The notes under the pieces are model-generated. The model saw only the letters and a list, made by a program, of their open reading frames with translations. It did no database searches and was not told the DNA's origin. A stretch of DNA of 64,000 bases from Salticus scenicus. Taxonomy: Eukaryota; Arthropoda; Arachnida; Araneae; Salticidae. The stretch spans positions 264,171,700-264,235,699 of the forward strand of contig OZ005654.1 of assembly GCA_963930645.1 (NCBI GenBank). Direction: 5' to 3'. Shown here one piece after another: positions 11,430 through 24,735 of this stretch (its first letter is position 1; each line of letters starts with the position of its first letter). The position numbers and the translations under genes were made by a program.

Positions 11430-11760
11430 CTTCTTACATGCTGCTGAAGCAAGCTTCGGTGCGGGAAGAGTCCCGGCCTCGGCTTAAAACACACGACCTT
11501 CTTCTCCGGTGACCACCTACTGTTCTGACCGAAAGCTATGTGAAATTCGCGCTCACTTCCAATCCAGCCAATGAGCGTGTACGAAAAAGACGCCAGTGAC
11601 GTCAAGAACGGACACCAGGAACATTCCGGAGTATTCTATTCCGGAGTAGTATACATTTCTTCCCCCTCTGAAAGCACGGGAAAGTCAAGAATTTTAAGCA
11701 AACATGGCTGACCGCTGAATTTAAGAATACAGTCAAATAAAAAAGGTATTTTTGGACTTA
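11430..11760 (+). repeat. GC-richer promoter-like module, copy 1
   Basis: This stretch is GC-richer than its surroundings and resembles 61927-62200 in order and wording: a CCGGC..CTTAA..ACACGACC start, a CCAAT sequence (agccaatga near 11567), a cluster of GAA/TTC modules, a pyrimidine-rich run with a GGGAAAG sequence, and then ATGGCTG at about 11704. The two copies are diverged. It could be a solo LTR or a duplicated promoter region; no frame continues convincingly after the ATG. Confidence 0.45.
11619..11646 (+). promoter_or_regulatory. Heat-shock-element-like array
   Basis: GAA at 11619, TTC at 11624, GAG at 11629, TTC at 11634 and TTC at 11639 are spaced every 5 bp, the modular spacing known for heat shock factor trimers. 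One module has a mismatch and the last breaks the alternation of orientation. Confidence 0.5.
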
Positions 11761-12319
11761 TGATTTTTTGAAGGGAAAACAATTAAATTTTAAGCTATTT
11801 CTATGAGCGATGGCTCAAATTAAAGGAAATAAAATAAGCTATCTAATGAAATTAATGTTACATATAAATAAAGCTTGGAAAAATAATTTTAAATGCAAAA
11901 TCGGGACACTGATTGCTGACAAGATAATTTAGGGTTTTTCTGATTTTATACATTTTAATTTTAATTTTGCACTTTTAGTAATTTCTCTACTATTATTTTC
12001 TTAGTGATTTATGCATAGAATATCGATTACGATATTATATTAATACGGAATTTCTGTATTTGTTTTTATTTTATTTTATTTTTGAAAAAGGCAAATTTTT
12101 CAAGTAAAAATGGAAATGTTTTAAATAAATAGATCGCGATCGATTTTGTTAGAAATTTTCGCGGAGTATAAAATAAATTTCGAAAGAGAAAGCTTTTTAA
12201 ATAAAAGGCAACTGAAAACCTATAATTTTAAATAAAATAGTGTTGAATTATTTGAAACTTAAGAATAAAGTAGTGTTATGTTTTTTAAAACATAACACAC
12301 ACAATCATCCGGGTCACAC
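11760..12319. other. No gene seen
   Basis: AT-rich sequence with no convincing frame or repeat. Confidence 0.45.
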
Positions 12320-12395
12320 AGTCAAAGATCCGGGGTTCAACTCCCGGTCCAGGCATTATTTTCACTCAGTCGGAAAAATAAAATTTCAATAAATA
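12320..12395 (+). repeat. tRNA-derived SINE, truncated copy 2
   Basis: It starts inside the anticodon stem and runs through the T arm and the tail of the SINE at 9955-10075, in the opposite orientation, with only a few differences over about 75 bp. The 5' half with the A-box is absent. Confidence 0.7.
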
Positions 12396-13741
12396 TGATT
12401 TTCTTCCACAGTTGACTGTGTGATTTTAATAAAAATTATATTACATGAAAATTCATGAAAATTGAGAATATTATTTATTAGTTTTTACTTGGGATAAACT
12501 ATCGTTAAGTACTTGTATTTTTCTTTATGACAGTTTGATATAAAATGACTTAAAAAAAAAAAGTCATTCTCTGTTTTCAGTGGTGTAATTTTTAATATTT
12601 GGTAAAAATCTTTATTTTTATTTACATTGTATGTATTTGTATGAAACTTACCTTTTTTTCATAGAAAACTATGCTTTAAGTCAGTATGCTTGTCAGCCAT
12701 AGTAAGTCTTCAGATGTACATTTTAATTCCTGTAAAACAGTTGAGTTTTGATGGGTATTAACTAGTTTCTAATTTAAGATTTCATATTTAGTGAGTTATT
12801 ATTAGTCATATCTTCATTTCTTGCATTCCTTATTAGAAAGCAAATAGATATTTTGTTTTCTCCCTTTTTCCGTTTTTTTTTTTTTTTTTTTACTTATCTC
12901 AAAATCTAAGGAAGTAGTCCAAAATTATCAATTAGAAATTTTTTTAAAAGAAAATAAGTTACAATTTGTATTTTGTTGTCAATTATGATAATAATGCCTT
13001 GATTACTATTATCAATGCCTTGATTACTTGATGGGTTACTATTATCAGAGTAATAAAGGTAAAAAGAAATTTTTTATAAATCACTTACTTGCTTTTTGGG
13101 AAAAACATCAAAGCATAATTTTAATGATTTTTTTACCTCAGTTGACCATCGTTATGTCTATTTGTTTATTCATTGATTATTATTGATTTAAGTTTCTAAT
13201 TTCTAGTTCTCCACCCTCGATTTCTCTATCTTAATAAAATGATATAATATTTGAATGCAATAAATTTTCAATAATTTTATAAAGTGTATGTGATAAATTT
13301 GTCAGGTGGCTGGTACCATAATTCTTTCTGACATTATTTTTGTTATGAATTACCGAGAGAAATAAAAATAAATAATAATAAAAAAAAAACCTCTTTTTTT
13401 TTTTTTTTTTTTGGCAAGACCCTAGGTCGTGGATTAACAGAAGAAAAGGGTTGCCAACTGCTCCAATTTCTGCGGAGTTCTCCGAAAAATTTTTAAAACT
13501 TCGCAATTTCGCAATGTCAGCTCTATGCTCCGCAAATTCAGTCTTGACCACCTAGCTAAATATTTTTTATTAAATACATAAAACTGAATAGTGGCAGACA
13601 CTGAAAAAAAAACCTATTTTTCTTTTTTGTATTTCCAACAGTTGCCGCATAAAACATTATTCTTTGAATTTTATTTTTTATCTATTAAAGCGCTTCAACG
13701 CCTCTTGAAAATAAAACTAGTTGGCATAGGTGGACTCTGCT
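12396..13741. other. No gene seen
   Basis: AT-rich sequence with poly-T runs near 12875-12891 and 13393-13412. Frames crossing it are short and have no recognisable motif. Confidence 0.45.
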
Positions 13742-15045
13742 TAGTTCCCCATCATATGTATGTTCTCATAAATTTCTTGTTCAGGACTTATTATATACAT
13801 GTTAAGAAAAATGAATTTGACCAAACACTTGACACAGTGACAGAACGAATTCCTCGCCTTATAGGCTACCCACCATTCAGTTCGATATCTTATTCTAATC
13901 TATTAATTTATTTTATTGGGGTCAATTTTGTAGTTTATTTTCATGCTATTATTTCCAATACAACTTTCCTAAAAATGCGTATTTTTATGAAATATCTCCC
14001 CATTTTGCTATGTTGATAAAATCTTAAATTTCGAAAAACTTACGAAATTTTTCTATTAGAATATTTGTAGTCAATCATGTTCATACAAGTATCATAAATG
14101 TTATTTTGAAATTGTCTGATATATTTATGATCCTTAAAATGGACGTTTATGTTCGATTTTGCCTTATTCTGCCATTTTAAGTAAATCGTAAATTCGAAAT
14201 AACTTACGAATTTTTTAAATTGGAAAAATCATAGTCTATGGTATTCATGTCAGTATCCTAAATAATATTTCGAAAGTGGTTTGACATCTTTACGAGGAAA
14301 ATATCCCTCAAGATTGACGTTTATATGAAATTTTGCTCTATTCTGCCATGTTAAGAAATTCGTAAATTTAAAATAACTTACGAAATTTTTATATTGGAAA
14401 ATTCATAGTCATTAATACTCATGCCAGTGTCCTAAATAATATTTCAAAAGTAGTCTGACATCTTTACGATGAAAATATCTCTCAAAATTTATGTTTATGT
14501 GAAATTTTGCCCTATACTGCCATGTTAAGAAATTCATAAATATCCAATAACTTGCGAAATTTTCAAAGTAGCATATTTATTGTTACTGATGTTCATTCCG
14601 GCATCAAAACTGATATTTTAAAACTGGTCAGACATTTTCACAGTAAAAAGTTTCCATTTAATGCATGTTTAAGTGAATTTTTGTCCTATTCTCCCATGTT
14701 AAGAAAATCGTAAATTTCGAATAACTGCTGAAGTTTTAAAATTTGAATGTTGCAAATAAATAGGGTTCTTGCCAGTGTCGAAAGTAATATTTTAAAACTA
14801 ATCTGACCTCTCTGCAACAATTTGTTCTTGAGATATCGTATACACAGACTAACAAACTAACAGACACACACACTAACCCACTAACAGACTAACACACTAA
14901 CAGACACCCTACAGACAGACACCATACAAATTTTGTCTTTTTTGGATTCCTCACACCTAAAAACGTGTAAAAAAGTAAAAAAACCAAGGTCGAAAATTTT
15001 CACGATTACCTAAGTTCCCCATTCCTATAGTATGATGGGGAACTA
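13742..15045. mobile_element. Non-autonomous TIR element carrying tandem repeats
   Basis: TAGTTCCCCATCATA at 13742-13756 is matched by its exact reverse complement at 15031-15045. If the outermost TA is the target duplication, the element proper is 13744-15043 (1300 bp) with 13-bp inverted ends, as expected for a Tc1/mariner-type insertion. No transposase is encoded. The interior is mostly an array of about 174-bp units. The right end is itself palindromic: a second GTTCCCCAT at 15014 faces the terminal repeat, forming a 34-nt hairpin. Confidence 0.6.
14030..14830. repeat. Tandem array with ~174-bp period
   Basis: The phrase AACTTACGAA or close variants recurs at 14037, 14201, 14375, 14549 and 14723, giving spacings of 164, 174, 174 and 174. 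Each unit also contains a version of ctattctgccatgttaagaa. The array passes into an (ACTAACAG)-rich microsatellite at about 14848-14925. Confidence 0.75.
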
Positions 15046-16337
15046 AAAAATAACAAAACTAACTTTTACAATCTAGCTGAAGAACCACATGCTTCATCGT
15101 ACAATACTCATAAATAAATAGTAAAGAAAGAGAACATTCTAGTGCTAGGCATTGCGTAATCGAAACATTGCTGAATCAGAACGGGAACAAGTATTTGTTT
15201 ACATTAGCTAAGAGTGTATTTAATTAAAACCACAAGCTGAAAGGGGAGAAGAAAGAAACCGAATGCTATGATTATGCTGTATTTTGATTTTCATTTAAAC
15301 TATATCAATGTTTCAGTTATCGTAATGCTTAGTACGTCATTAGAAAATACTATATTCTGACAAAAAAGATATGTTTATTTTAATTATTTATCGATAAAAA
15401 TAATGGATTCAAAGCGACTGAATTTAAAGGCCAATTGACAACACAAGGGATCAAAGTCCAGGAAGAAGTATCTTCTATGGGAGACTTTCTAAAGTGTCTT
15501 AGACCGTAATCACGCAAGTTTTGGAGAAAATCTGTCTAAAGTCAGACTTTAATGGAGGAATTGTCCTCTGTAATAGGAAACTTTTACTTTCTTAAGTGTT
15601 TTAGTATACAAGTTTCTGAGAAAATGATGGAAAGTTTCAAACTTTATCGTACCAAGTATCTACCGTTAGAGAAAGAAAAAGAATATTTTCTGTGCTTTTT
15701 GTTGGGATAACTGAAAATACTAACAATAATCTTCAAAATTCTAAAGTTTACAAAACATTTGGTCCCAAGCTATGCAGATTAGAGGGAGTTGATTCAGAGA
15801 TGACATAATTTTCACATTTATATGAATATCGGAGATTTCGTTTTTAGATTGTTATGTGATAGTATAATAATTATTTTGACATTCATGAAAATTGTTGGAA
15901 ATTTAATATTTTTTTCTCCTTTTTTTTTTTTTTTTTTTTACTGTAACTGAATAATTTACTTTCATATATTGTTCTTATTTATGTATGGAAAATATGCCAT
16001 CATGCAGAAAACAAATTACTTTTGGGTTTTAAGCTTATATTCAGACTTAATCATTTCCCATTCTTATCTCTCTTCACTGTTTTGCTAAATATATTTGATT
16101 ATCAATAAATTATTTCTTAATTTGATATGATTATTGTTAATTTATTTTTGTTAGTAGTTTCTTTCTTTCTTTCTTTTTTTTTAATGTATTTTTTAAATTG
16201 CACCTCAAAGTAGCCGAAATGCTCCTCAAAATTTCTCTAATACCCCTCAAACTGGTTGTAAAAGTTAGGAACCCTGGAAGAATAGTTAATTAAACTGTAG
16301 GAGTAAATTTAAAGTACCTAAAAAAAAGGGGGAGGGG

Positions 16338-16371
<34 letters not shown>

Positions 16372-18582
16372 AGTTCATATGAATGATGATGGGAGGAATG
16401 CATGGTGACATCGGCTGATACCGGAGGCTTGGAGCAATCCCAGAGGATGGAGTGGGGGATTATGTGGAGGTCCGACTGGCACACTCTTATGTTGACACAG
16501 GAAGTCAGAAGTGAATGCTGTAGTAATGTTGGAGTAGTATGTATGATGTTTCAATGTTCCATATGGTTAGAGACTGGTATTTAAAATAATTATGAGTAAC
16601 AAGAGTTACTTGAAAACAGCATATTTCTCAGGGAAAGGGTAGTCACAGCAGGTGGATACAGGCAGGAATTTATTTAGCTCAGACATTTGTTTATTTTTCT
16701 CCTCTCCTTTTCATTTTGGGTCAGAGATATCCCTTGTCCAAACGATCAACGTCACCCCTCTGTCTCTCCAAGCTGCTAGCAAAAACGCTAACTCCTCTTC
16801 ACTTCCCATGATTTTTCATACTTCCCCCACAGCCATCAACAAATTCCAATCTCTTGAGAGCTTCCTTCCATCAAAAAGGGGCTGGAAGGGGAAGACAGTA
16901 AATAGGGAGGGAGGGGAAATGAAACAGTAAAAGGGCTAAAATTAATTAAAGTTAAATAACTTCTTCCTAATTTAAATATGCAAAAAGTAAAATCAGAATA
17001 AGGAAGAGAAACTGAATCTAGAAATACCACACATAGTGGTAATCAAAAAATAATTACCTATGAGGGGGGGGGATAATATTATTTACTATTTACTAGCTGC
17101 TAACAATTTAATTCTTCTCTCTCTCTCTTTCTCTCTCTCTATTTTTTTTTTTTTTTTTTCTTAACAATGTGATATGGGTGTAATTTAAGTTGAAAATTAG
17201 TAATTATTATGAATATCTAATTATTTAATTTCTAACTCAATCATTACTGTCATCAAAACTCTCACAACATTTTTATTAAACTCACCAAATTTTAAATCTA
17301 CAAGACAATATGTTTGTATATCTATTATGGATATACAGGTAAAGTTTTTGGAATTTGCTCCTGGAAAAATTAAATTCAAATTATTATTTAGGATATAATC
17401 TTGTCAGTTGAGAATATGTTAACCAGCAGACAAAGCAGATTTTGTGTAATTTTTTAAAGTAAAGTTATGCGTCAACTCAGCACTAGAATAAAAATTAAAG
17501 TTACATTTAAATCCAAGGTAAAAGAAGTTGATATATGAACATGTGTATTCTCAAAAGTGAAAAAAAAAAAGTGAAAAGCCATATATATTATTTGAAAGCT
17601 GCTGAAATTTATGTTACAGTTAATGAGAATACATAAGAAACTAGTCATAAATTTTGCATCTGTTGCTTTTTGAAAGAGATGCATATGTAGTAAAAAATAA
17701 ATATATAAAAAGTTAGGGAACCACATGAAAGATTTTATAAGAAGTTAAGATATTATTCACAGGACAAAGAAAATCATTTTATTATGATAAAAAATAGCTT
17801 TTAAGATTGCACGATTTTATTTATTTATCTTAATATAATTAAATTAATTTTATAATATGTGATAATTTACATTACATCTGCTCCTTTAAATGAAATAAAT
17901 TTTTATTTTTTAAGGTAGAGAAGTATGATTTAATTCCAGTTTTATCCTTTTACATGACTGTTCAACCATGGTAAGTGATTTTAAAAGGTTATTAGGACTA
18001 TTAGTTTCGATCTGGATAAAAACGTCTTCGCCAGTTTTGTGTAGCACCAAAAAAAAAAAAAAAAAAAAAAAGGAAAATAAATTAGAAATATCAGTCCTAT
18101 CATTACAAATTTGGTGCTAAATGAAAGAAGCGATTTTTCTGAATCCAGGGGTGCAAATAGTTTTTCAACATGACATTTAGATTTTTTAAAATTAATTAAA
18201 GTATGAAATTTAGGTGGCAACACTTCATTTTAATTCATTTCAGTCATTTTAAAAAGTATGTTGCCCAGTTTTATGGTCAAAAAATGATAAAAAAAATTAA
18301 TAAAAATTAAAAATTTTACAGATTGAAATTAATAGTCCTCTGTACTAAATTAAATCCTGTCTTTGACAGAATTTATTTTTATTATTATTGTTAAATTTGG
18401 GACATTATTTATTATTTTATATTTGTATAAATACTTGATATTTCTTGTTCAATTTCTTTGTAAATATGTGTAAATAAATCTTAATATTTCATGATAAAGT
18501 TATCTATTTTTGTTTTTAAACAATCATTACTCAATTTTAATACATCTATCTTACAACACTTATGTATTATTGTTGAAAAAAG

Positions 18583-18631
<49 letters not shown>

Positions 18632-18734
18632 ATTTGAAATGACATTAATCAATAATTTATTAATTTCAAAATACATTCATTATACATTCATAATATTCAG
18701 TTATTCGAATCTGGTCTATTTAAAAAAAAATCTA
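15046..18734. other. No gene seen; simple repeats
   Basis: AT-rich DNA. It holds poly-T tracts at about 15919-15939 and 16341-16370, a CT-rich run at about 17117-17160, poly-A at about 18048-18071 and a (TA)n run at about 18586-18627. A 92-codon frame at 16652-16930 has no recognisable domain. Confidence 0.45.
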
Positions 18735-19615
18735 AACTTCTTAACTCCATCAAATCACCACAGAATGACTTTGTGATAACTTATGTTGATAAATCACCTA
18801 ATAATTATGCCATTATATGTAAATCCTACTATCTCTCTATATTAAACTCTTCAGTCTTTAATAGTAACATCTTCAGTTAAACTAATAATAACCTTATTTT
18901 TAATAACCAAAAAATACATAATTACTATAAACTACTTCAACTTCCCTTTAATAACTTTAATTATCCTTATATAGTTCTCACATCTAAGTTTCACAAATTT
19001 CCAATTAAATTTCACACTGTCACTATTGGATGTAATACTTAAAACAACAATGCTAATAAAATTCTACTGGATATTCTTAAACAAATTTACAACTGTACTT
19101 GTAAAGTCGATAATTTACACTGCTTTAAAAATAGCTTTCAATTAATTCAATACATTAATTTGCTTGATAAAATAGACAATATTATGACTTTTGACTTTCA
19201 AGATCTTTTCAATAATATTGAGTTATCAGATCTTAGTAACATCATTTACAGTCTTTTTAACGAATATAAAACTCAAATTAATCTTCCTCGCATATTTAAA
19301 GCAGATAAATTCAAAACACTTCTTAACTTTGTTATCCATTATAATTATATCTTCCACAACAACAGAATATATTTACAAATAGTTAGAATCCCACTAGGGG
19401 GATGTAGCTCCAGTATTTTGGCAGATCTATACTTTTATTATTATGAAAAATAGTTTTGTTATGATGGTGTCCGGCTTTATCGTTACATAGATTATATTAT
19501 TGTATTTTATCTTAACAAGAAATCACAAAATACCTTTTCCCTTAATTATCCATCTAACCTGAAAACTTTGTATTTTCCATTTTATATCCATAACCATGTC
19601 TCTGTCAAAAAATAA
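18735..19615 (+). pseudogene. Penelope-like element reverse transcriptase relic
   Basis: Conceptual translation, with several stops and frame changes, gives segments in the order typical of Penelope-like RTs. First is a 'Tyr-Val-Asp-Lys-Ser-Pro-Asn-Asn-Tyr-Ala-Ile-Ile-Cys-Lys' block near 18780-18820. Next comes Thr-Phe-Asp-Phe-Gln-Asp-Leu-Phe (RT motif A region, 19188-19210). An Ile-Pro-Leu-Gly-Gly-Cys-Ser-Ser block then leads to Leu-Ala-Asp-Leu-Tyr (19388-19430). Last is Tyr-Arg-Tyr-Ile-Asp-Tyr at about 19480-19495, where the second catalytic Asp of the YxDD box is replaced by Tyr. No GIY-YIG endonuclease follows. The copy is dead. Confidence 0.65.
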
Positions 19616-20404
19616 AAAGAGAGTATACATTTGTGTATTTTCACTAAAAAAAATTATAAAACAATGAAAAGACAATGAAAAAGGTGGAGGTTGGGTGAGC
19701 AGATGTTTGATTAAGGAGGATGGGTGGTGGTGTTTGACTGGATGGTTGGGTGGGAATGTGAAATTATACATTTAAAAAAAAAAAAAAAAAAAAGCAGAAT
19801 TCCTGTTGCATTTACCTAGTATTAATATGCATTCTTTTTTTATCCTTTAAATGTTCAATTTCTTCATTTGAGTTGTTAACTATTCTTAAAATTAGTAATA
19901 ATACTTTTACACACATAATAAATATCCATATTGCTATATAGTTTCATTATTCTTTATCAGCTGTGAACCACTAAACCTTGAATTTTGCTTGTTATTACTC
20001 CATAACATATAAACTGCTGAATTAATATGCTTTTTTTAATCAATGTGACTCCAAATGTATCGTCCTGTGAGTATTGTTTATTATGTTTTGTTTATTAAAG
20101 TTGTTTTCTGTTAGATTCTTTGATAATTTGAATTAATAGAATTAATTCCATTTTAAATTTCACTTCATTTAATTTCATATACAATAAGGGGCCCACTAGT
20201 GATTTGCTATTATAGCCACTAGTGAATGAATGCGTACACTGGTGCTCAAGGGTGAAAAAGGTCTCTCTGGTGAAAAAGGTCTCTCCTGATGAATTTTTTC
20301 ACCTTTTTGAGCTTCTCCTACTTGAAAAATATTCATTCTTATTGGTCTATGTGGTTTCAGTGATATTGTATGTGTTGCTTGGCTTTTACTACATATTATA
20401 ACTC

Positions 20405-20469
<65 letters not shown>

Positions 20470-22456
20470 GTACTATTTTTGGAGAACACTTGTCTACAGC
20501 ATACATTATTTGTAAGTAGCATCTTACAGGTTTTTCTGCATTATGAGCTCAGCGATTTTAGTACCTGTAAAGAATGCAGGCTACTGAATTTTTATTTTGT
20601 TTTTTATGAAATAGTATGAAATTTTTTTTAATCAATTTTAGACTAAAAACTAATAAATAAAATAAAGGATTTGTGCCTAGAAACACGTAACCCCTCTAAA
20701 AATTTTCATGGGGACTTCTTCATGTTGTTATATACACTTCTATCTACCAAAACCTTTTATGCCATAAATAAAATATGAAGCTGTAGAAGTCTCAGAGGAC
20801 GGAAGTGCATGTAACAACATAAAATCAATCTAAACTGATGCAAGATGGCTCACTCTGTTGAGAAAAAGAGATAAAAAGGAACAGACACCAACGCCATATT
20901 CACAATGTTCTGAAAGAAGTCATGTAGAGCGGCCAAAAATGTTAAAAATTAAATTTTAATAAGTTGCAATTTTTTTTCTGTTTCTAAAATAAATTTGTGT
21001 TGTTATAGAAAATAGCAATAGCTTCTAAAGGGCTTAAAATAAAATGAATGCACATTTGAGTTATGTAAATGTGCTTTACATATCATTTGATTTTTGATAT
21101 TTTTTATTCGCTAAAAGTATGCAAGAGGAAAATGTAAGCAGTGTTTCTGAACATTTTCTAATACAGTTTATTCTACAAATTTTCTTTAGACAAAACAGGA
21201 AAATGGTCTCTTCAACTGTAAACAAACTAAATAACACTGTAATTAACAATTAACAATGTAATTAACAACTAACATTGTAATTAATTAATGTATCAACTTT
21301 AATATTCCAGAATTTTTATTTTCTAAATTATAAATCATAAAAAAAAAAATTAAATCTCTTAAGTAGTCTCTCTATTTCTAATTAATGTCTGTAATCTTCA
21401 ATATTTTCATTTTACCATTAGTAAGGTGCACAAACATTCAGAATTTTCCCCCTCTACCAATGATCTACTGCATCTGAACTTAGAGTAGGTAGTATGTATG
21501 TTTTTGTCTGCTCTGTGGCTGGCGTTGCACCAGTGTTCAAGTCAAAGTAGAAAGTAAAGAATGTTGCTCCTGAATTTTTTCTGCCTCATGGTATAGCATT
21601 CAAATTTCTACATTTTAGTAATGTAATAATGATTTTAAATGGTATTCATATATTCCTTATCGATTTTCATCATGTGAGAAGTATGTTGTTTTAATTTAAT
21701 CTGCTTCACTCAAGAATGCTGACTCTACAAAAAGTAGCTGTCCACCATTGCAAAAGATCATTCATATGTGCATGTCAAATGTAGATTCTTCAGTTTGTCT
21801 TCATCCTGAACAATATGGTGAATTAGAATAATACCAACAATTATTCTTCAGCATTTCTACTTTTTTTTTTTTTTTTTTTTTTTACAGTTTTATTTATTTC
21901 ATCATTATTTTATATTGTGTATGTGCTTATAGCAAGAAGCAATAAAATTGTTATCAGTGAATTATCGTGTTAATTAATAAGTCCCCTTTGCAACGTCACC
22001 ATTTTGGCAATCAATTAAAATGGCAGTTGCATAAGTAAAGACCTTGGCAAGAAACTTCTGAACTACTTCGATGCCAAATTCCATATTTTGCCAATGGGGT
22101 TCTGTGTTTAAACTGTTCCAGCAAATGAAGCGAGTCAAGATGTGAAGCCTCCCTCAGGAGATGGTGAACAGAGCAAGCAGGGTCACAGCCCCCTAGTTAA
22201 TTTACAATTATTTGATCAGTTTTGTAGTGACAAATGGAGCTAAAATAATATATTTTTTGTTCTGTGTGATACAATTGATATAATAAAAGGAATATTGCAA
22301 AATAATGTTATTTGTAAAATAAAAAATGTTGTTGTAGATTTTTTTTTCTTCCGTAAGTGAATTCTGTATGCATAAACATTTTAGCCAATTTTTATAAAAC
22401 AAGTAATGAAAATATATTTAAATAATTTTATAATGTATATTGTTATATTCATTTAG
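19616..22456. other. No gene seen; microsatellite and short hairpin
   Basis: AT-rich DNA, probably upstream intron of the RPAP1-like gene. It holds a (TA)n run at 20406-20465, a doubled ggtgaaaaaggtctctc near 20252-20287, and an imperfect 20-bp inverted repeat (20721-20742 against 20801-20822). A poly-T run lies at 21861-21883. Confidence 0.45.
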
Positions 22457-22558
22457 TGATGGAAAATTGGCACCTCAAGAAGTTCAACTGCTAGTTATTG
22501 AAACTCTGAAATTATGGCATTCTTTATTGTGTTATGGATTGGCATTTCAGATTTTCCT
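22457..22558 (+). CDS. RPAP1: RPAP1-like gene, exon 1 of those visible
   Basis: The exon is bounded by an atttag acceptor and a gtaagt donor. It enters in phase 2 and leaves with two bases. It encodes a helical segment with Glu-Val-Gln-Leu-Leu-Val-Ile-Glu, then Leu-Lys-Leu-Trp-His and a Cys-Tyr-Gly-Leu, resembling the C-terminal helical-repeat region of RPAP1, in which an 'LRLWR...YG' pattern recurs. RPAP1 helps assemble and import RNA polymerase II. Upstream exons must exist; I could not place them in the window. The family call is by recall of motifs, not by alignment. Confidence 0.6.
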
Positions 22559-24735
22559 GTAAGTTATCTTCCTTCAAAAATTTAATGTTCTTTATTCTTT
22601 TGCAAGTTTATTATATTGATTATTACTATCCTCTTTATATACTAGTTTTAACTTCATTTATTATTATTATTATATTAGAATAAAAAATACTTTTTCAAAG
22701 AAATATATTCATTTTATAAAAAAATCTTGAGTGATTAACTCACATTTCCGAACATTTAATAGTTACCAGGTGTTTAAACAAATTTGAAGCAGTGAAATTT
22801 CAGTAAATACATAAAAGTGAAAGTCATATTGTAGTATAATTTTGTATGTGTATATATATATATAATTTGTTTTGCTGCAAGTTTATATGCTTTTATAATG
22901 ATCTGTAATTTCTCTAAATAGTTTTGTCTCTCACTGTAAAAGAATATAAGCGGTAAGCATGTAATTTTCAGTGACAATTATACTGTAGCAGAATTTTAAA
23001 AGATATATCAGTTTTATTCTCTTTTAGGTAATTTAATCAACTTCAAATAATTAGTTCTAATAAAAGGTGATCTAAATATATTCTTTCATGCCTTCCTGTA
23101 AAGAACTACAAATAGTATGCACGTCATTTCGAATAATAATCATACATTAGCAAAAAAGCATACAATATATCAGATTTTTTTTTTTTTCCTTAGACAATTT
23201 AACATTACTAAAATGAATTTCAAATATTTTGCATCCATAGATGGCAATGTATAAAAGTTCTGATTTGCATCCTTGTTAAAAATAAAAAGAAAGAAAGCTA
23301 TAATTCCTACACTTTTTAAAAATCTGTGTAGTTCTTGTGACAATGACCTATACCATGTGTACCCAATTTGATCTTAATCAGATATAGAGTTCAGATTTAG
23401 TGCAATTTAAAAAAGTTGAATCTATAGGCTGTAATGATAAATAATTATTGTTTGTGGTATTATAAAAGAACTATAGGTTTTGTTCTTATGAAAATCTGTT
23501 CAGTTTGTGCAATGAGGATTTCTAGCGTATCTACCAACTTGTAGCCCAATCAAACGAAGCATTTTGATGTGACCGTGATTACTCACATTCTCACACATAT
23601 ACATATATAAAAACAACGAATATGAATTCAGAATATCTCAAAACATATACATACACTAAATTCACAGTAAATTTTTTTCATGATTGCAATACTTTTCTTA
23701 CATGTTATATATACGGAGAGTGCAAAGTAAACATCCTTTGCTAATTCCACTGCAAATGTTCCAATTATATAAGAATTTGTTAACTTTTATAAATTAAGTT
23801 ATTGGTATTGAATGTCCAGTAGCTGGGAAGTTTCTCTAATCTTCTTTATTAATATGGGCTAAGACCCCTTAGAAAAACTGCTCACAGATGGCTTACCACC
23901 TACGCCTTGGTCCATAGGATAAACAATTGCCTTCTAGCCCTATAATAACACTATCTTTAATGTGTTACAGAATAATAGTTTATTGCATTATATTTTTCTG
24001 TTCTCAATATTGAGTTGGATTAAAAAAAAATATTTTTAATCGTAATAACAGTTGTAGTTGCCATGTTACTATTGTAGCATGCTGTAAGGTCAGAAGTATT
24101 CATAAAGTTCAATTAAAGTCTCTGTAATAAAAATGTAACTTTATTTTTCAAGTCATTTTCTAAAATTAATTTTTAGAGTTAAAATATATATATATGTGGG
24201 CCTTTCATACAAGCAACATAAAATACAATTTTAATAATAATAATAAAAAGTAAACAGCTTATGTTTAAACAAAATTTATAGAAATCAGTAAGATGAAAAG
24301 TGAATGGTGTCACAATTCTGAGCTGAAGGAACAGCCAGTTGGAGCAAGGTAGACATTTCAGTATTGTAGATTATACAATATGTTATTAGATTTAATGAAT
24401 TAATATCAAATATAATAATTCAAATATAAGGATAGATTTGCATACTTGTTTAAAATTGTTAAAAAATGTTAATTTTGTTAAAAATTGTTTTTCTATTTTG
24501 CAAGTAGTTAGTAGCAGGTTAGTATGTAAAGTTTTTCTCTTTCTTCACTTTCTATTACTTTTAAATTCCCAAAACCATGCTCAAAATATTTAGAGTTATT
24601 CTTCTAAGAAGTAAAATTACCCACTGAAATTTTATGTGTTTAATCTTTGTGTAATGGCTATGATTATTTTTTTTACAATTTCTCTATATATTTTTTAATT
24701 TTAAAATATTAATTTAAACTGTTACTTATTTCCAG
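22559..24735 (+). other. Intron of RPAP1-like gene
   Basis: GT-AG intron of 2177 bp in the plus orientation. AT-rich, with no gene or identifiable transposon inside. Confidence 0.5.

Noticed and set aside
13591..14016. 141-codon frame at the start of the 174-bp array
   Set aside because: It runs from unique DNA across the left end of the TIR element into the tandem array, has no domain, and its composition follows local AT content.
16652..16930. 92-codon frame
   Set aside because: No recognisable motif, no splice context, and a competing antisense frame; chance is likely.
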